A stretch of 64,000 nt of DNA, taken from contig CAQFKO010000001.1 in assembly GCA_948787875.1 (NCBI GenBank), positions 1-64,000 of the forward strand, read 5' to 3'. A program made the translations under genes and the position numbers. This DNA is from an uncultured Eubacteriales bacterium. GTDB lineage: Bacteria; Bacillota; Clostridia; Christensenellales; UBA1242. Below are positions 61,697-64,000 of this stretch, piece after piece; the stretch's first letter is position 1; every line of letters starts with the position of its first letter. Under the pieces are notes generated by a model. The model saw nothing but the letters and a program-made list of their open reading frames with translations. It was not told the DNA's origin and did not search any database.

Positions 61697-61948
61697 ATGC
61701 AAATTAAAGATAAAAAAAGAGCCATAAAAATGGTTTTAAAAGACGGAATAAAAATCAAATATTTGTCTGACGAACTTAAAAATGATTTAGAAATTGCTAT
61801 ACTTGCAATATCTCAAAATCCGAATGCTTTTTATTATTTGGGAGCAAAAATAAAAAAAGACCCCGCAGTTGCAGACTACCATTTAAATGCAAAAAATATG
61901 CTCAAATCTTGCGAAACAAATAATGGCTGTGAACCTTGCAATAATTGA
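61697..61948 (+). CDS. DUF4116-like small protein, 83 aa
   Basis: LSDELKNDLEIAILAISQNPNAFYYLGAKIKKD matches by eye the repeat of DUF4116 (about residues 28-58 here, written in two parts: the DELKND helix and the AISQNP...LG helix). The C-terminus has three Cys (KSCETNNGCEPC) that could bind metal, notable beside the His-rich G3E GTPase. Function unknown. GAGGAAAAG precedes the ATG. Strong promoter. Confidence 0.8.
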   Translation: MQIKDKKRAIKMVLKDGIKIKYLSDELKNDLEIAILAISQNPNAFYYLGAKIKKDPAVADYHLNAKNMLKSCETNNGCEPCNN

Positions 61949-61974
61949 AAACTTTTTGTAATTTTGGTTATAAA

Positions 61975-62012
61975 TGCCCAAAAAATAAGGTGTTATGTTA
62001 AACATAACACCT
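61975..62012 (-). terminator. Conserved terminator cassette, copy 3 (end of marR)
   Basis: Hairpin 61988-62012, same stem AGGTGTTATG/CATAACACCT, followed on the minus strand by TTATTTTTTGGGCATTTA. It lies 1 bp past the marR stop. Confidence 0.8.
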
Positions 62013-62013
62013 T

Positions 62014-62475
62014 TTATTTTGCATTGGTCTTTCTGCGTTTTCCGCTTAAAACTTTGTTTTCAAGTTTTTTGAGTTCTTCAACCGCACGAGCAAGAATTGT
62101 TGTTACCTTTTTTGTGTCTGTATCACAAACGGTATCAATATTATCAAGCTTTTCTTGAAGCATTGTTTCACCCGCTTCGGTTATATTATAGAAAATCTCT
62201 CGCTTGTTGAGTTTGTCTTTGTGGCTTTCAATCAAACCGTCATTAATCATTTTTTTTGCAAGAATAGCAAGGTTGCTTTTTGCGATATTAAGCTCAGCAA
62301 TCAGTTCTTTTGGTGTAACCTTCTCCTTTCTGGTTAAAATATAAAGAATCTGATATGTGTTGCTGAAAATACCCGCTTTTTCTCCTTTGCCCTCTGCAAT
62401 TCTGTCTGAAATAAGCTTTAATTCAATAATGTTTTTTGAAAATACATTGTTTTCATTTAAATTTGTCTGTTTCAT
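62014..62475 (-). CDS. MarR-family transcriptional regulator
   Basis: 153 aa winged-helix regulator. VTPKELIAELNIAKSNLAIL is the DNA-recognition helix region and KREIFYNITEAG the wing. An N-terminal helix serves dimerisation; the C-terminal tail is Lys-rich. Its ligand is unknown; the SDR gene just upstream is a plausible target. The promoter TTGACA-16-TATAAT ends 7 nt before the ATG and there is no ribosome site, so the mRNA is probably leaderless. Confidence 0.9.
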   Translation of the reverse strand: MKQTNLNENNVFSKNIIELKLISDRIAEGKGEKAGIFSNTYQILYILTRKEKVTPKELIAELNIAKSNLAILAKKMINDGLIESHKDKLNKREIFYNITEAGETMLQEKLDNIDTVCDTDTKKVTTILARAVEELKKLENKVLSGKRRKTNAK

Positions 62476-62482
62476 AGCATTA

Positions 62483-62510
62483 ATTATAAATATATAACAC
62501 TTTTTGTCAA
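62483..62510 (-). promoter_or_regulatory. marR promoter, predicted leaderless start
   Basis: TTGACA, 16 bp, TATAAT, then seven bases and the ATG. Confidence 0.75.
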
Positions 62511-62541
62511 CCCTATTTTAAAAAAAAATTATGATTTCATA

Positions 62542-63348
62542 TCAAAAATTTCTTTTCTTTTGTGATTTTGCCCAAATCTTGCCCACTCTTTTAGCCAAAA
62601 ACGATTTTGAAAAAGGTTTGCTGACAAAAATCAAAAACTTATTAAATGCTCCGGGAATAACCACCTTTTTGTGCTTCTTTAAACCCTTTAACGCCACCCT
62701 TGCAACCTTGTCGGCAGAAGTTGCAGAAAGTTTTCCGCCAAGCCCCATTGACTTGATTGATTCTTTCATTGCCTCGGTTGTTGCAATGCCTCCCGGACAA
62801 ACTGTTGAAAAGATAACATTTTTGCCTTTTAGCTCAAACGATAATGCCGTCATCATGCTTACCAAAAAAGCTTTGGTTGCCGCATATACCGCCATGTGAG
62901 GCATTGGATAACTTGAAGCCGCACTAGAAACCGTTAAAATCTCAAACAATTTGTTTTCTTCTCTGATTTTTAACAGTTTTTTTGTAATATCAACAGTTCC
63001 CACGCAGTTCACTTCAATTGCATTTATTATTTCGTCATCGGAAAAGCGAAGCATATCACCCTCAATAATAACGCCTGCATTGTTAATCAATTTTGAAACT
63101 TTTATATTATTGCTTTCTATAAACGAAATTAACTCTTCTCTGTTGTTTTTGTCTGCAAGATTTAAAACAAAAGTTTCAATTTGTATGTCGGCAAATTCGT
63201 TTTTTAATTTTTGCTTTAAATTCTCTAATCTGGCACTGTTTGTTCCCGTTAATAACAAATTCTCTTTATTCTTTGCACACTCATATGTAAAAGCATTGCC
63301 TAAACCTCCGCAGGCTCCTGTAATCAGTGTATAATATTTATTTTCCAT
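62542..63348 (-). CDS. Short-chain dehydrogenase/reductase
   Basis: NAD(P)-dependent oxidoreductase of 268 aa. TGACGGLG (10-17) binds the cofactor, NNAG stabilises the core, and the catalytic Ser and YAATK (YxxxK) are present. The C-terminal stretch is basic and slightly amphipathic (ISKPFSKSFLAKRVGKIW type), as in membrane-associated SDRs. Substrate unknown. AGGAGAAA precedes the ATG; the gene starts 9 bp after the rRNA methyltransferase gene, in an operon with it. Confidence 0.92.
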   Translation of the reverse strand: MENKYYTLITGACGGLGNAFTYECAKNKENLLLTGTNSARLENLKQKLKNEFADIQIETFVLNLADKNNREELISFIESNNIKVSKLINNAGVIIEGDMLRFSDDEIINAIEVNCVGTVDITKKLLKIREENKLFEILTVSSAASSYPMPHMAVYAATKAFLVSMMTALSFELKGKNVIFSTVCPGGIATTEAMKESIKSMGLGGKLSATSADKVARVALKGLKKHKKVVIPGAFNKFLIFVSKPFSKSFLAKRVGKIWAKSQKKRNF

Positions 63349-63357
63349 TCATTTCTC

Positions 63358-64000
63358 CTAAATTCTAAGTGCTTTTGGTAACAAATTTTTAAGTTTTCCA
63401 TCAGCAAGTTTTGCTCCGCCAAGCGGATAATTATTGAAAGTGATAGCAACATAGCCCTTTTGCTTCAAGTCGCAAGCAAGTTGCTCGCCATGCATAAATT
63501 TGTTTGCTTCTTCTTCACTTATGTTTACGGCAAGCAAAAACTCGTTATACAAAGCCATAAAAATTGCATGGTCGGGCTCAAATCTTCCCTTTTCAAAATG
63601 CCCAAGTTTTGTGCCAAGCGATTCAAATTTCAGTTCGTCGAGGGCAGTAATTTCTTTTGCACCAAGCCCGCTTGGTGAAAGATATAACACATTTCCCACT
63701 TTAAGCAAGTTGGATTTTAAAATTTTGTCAGCGGATTCGGGCTTTAAGTTTTGTTTTGCCCAAGTGGCAAAAATTTGTTTTTCACTTCTTCCTATTTCAA
63801 AAATGGTTTTTGTGTGCTTAACAGAATATAACTTGCTTTCCCTTTCAAACTCACTATCAAAATTTTTAAAAACCGCCACAAATTGCCCCTCACCTTTGCC
63901 TGTAAACGGCAAAAACTTTCTGGCTTTTTCGGACAACTTTTCACTGAGCCTTGCCGAAATGGTACAATTTTTTATATTCTGATTTACATTTTGAAGTTCA
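63358..64000 (-). CDS. RsmF/NOP2-type rRNA m5C methyltransferase, C-terminal part
   Basis: Partial: the frame stays open through the right edge of the window (214 codons visible), so the true start lies outside. FTGKGEGQFVAVFK is the conserved segment after the catalytic domain of RsmB/NOP2/RsmF proteins. FEPDHAIFMAL, FMHGEQL and the end GGAKLADGKLKNLLPKALR match the C-terminal RNA-binding (PUA-like) part of RsmF-type enzymes. The catalytic Cys residues are beyond the window. An internal TTG at 63936 is not a plausible start. Confidence 0.85.
   Translation of the reverse strand, partial: ELQNVNQNIKNCTISARLSEKLSEKARKFLPFTGKGEGQFVAVFKNFDSEFERESKLYSVKHTKTIFEIGRSEKQIFATWAKQNLKPESADKILKSNLLKVGNVLYLSPSGLGAKEITALDELKFESLGTKLGHFEKGRFEPDHAIFMALYNEFLLAVNISEEEANKFMHGEQLACDLKQKGYVAITFNNYPLGGAKLADGKLKNLLPKALRI

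Noticed and set aside
1..64000. Recoded stop codons
   Set aside because: All recognised genes use TAA, TAG and TGA as stops and TGG for Trp; the standard code fits.

Overview
The window looks like chromosomal DNA of a low-GC, Gram-positive-type Bacillota, most likely an uncultured member of Clostridia. The reasons are the strong A+T bias, GGAGG-type ribosome sites, a T-box leader on ileS, a CIRCE operator on clpB, and spoVG-, spoVB- and spoIIQ-like genes. The gene order glmU-like/pth/mfd is also typical of the phylum. The standard genetic code fits all genes. The lineage assignment is inference; no rRNA gene is present. No phage, insertion sequence, CRISPR array or secondary-metabolite cluster was seen.

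Layout. 0-5 kb: T-box-controlled ileS and murC. 5-10 kb: an unknown protein, a small hydrolase, a flavoprotein and an ABC exporter. 10-16 kb: a P2-type ATPase, spoVG, a GalU-like gene and an MFS carrier. 16-21 kb: an SPFH/zinc-ribbon protein, dinB and two tandem methyltransferase paralogues. 21.2-21.7 kb: a 149-bp tandem repeat array with internal stem-loops. 21.7-26.5 kb: a CTP-synthase-like protein, an archaeal-type CMP-kinase-like gene, pepF, a DUF378 protein and secG. 26.6-30 kb: pgk-tpiA glycolytic operon and dus. 30-37.5 kb: a SpoVB/MurJ-type flippase, small membrane proteins, an Smr domain and three large secreted or lipid-anchored surface proteins. 37.5-43.7 kb: pyk, a SpoIIQ-like LytM peptidase, an LPG-synthase-type membrane protein and a PrsA-like lipoprotein. 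43.8-49 kb: mfd, pth and a degenerate GlmU. 49-55 kb: tadA, peptidases, walJ and a glycosyltransferase. 55-64 kb: tRNA-Gly(CCC), a hydrolase, an XRE regulator, clpB, a His-rich G3E GTPase, marR, an SDR and the 3' part of an RsmF/NOP2-type rRNA methyltransferase.

The most unusual content is not a new cassette but the decay or re-purposing of familiar enzymes. The full-length PyrG homologue has lost the glutaminase nucleophile (Cys to Gly), the catalytic His (to Gln), a Mg ligand (Glu to Val) and much of the UTP-binding motif. The protein in the glmU position has lost both GlmU active sites. The GalU homologue has altered signature residues.

A second theme is expression architecture. At least five genes (dinB, dus, the LPG-synthase-type gene, the GlmU-like gene and marR) have a good sigma-A promoter whose -10 box ends 6-7 nt before the ATG and no Shine-Dalgarno site. 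This predicts leaderless mRNAs. Three more genes fit less well. Intrinsic terminators are abundant; one type recurs as a conserved cassette of about 45 bp, and two terminators share bases with, or abut, the -35 box of the next gene.
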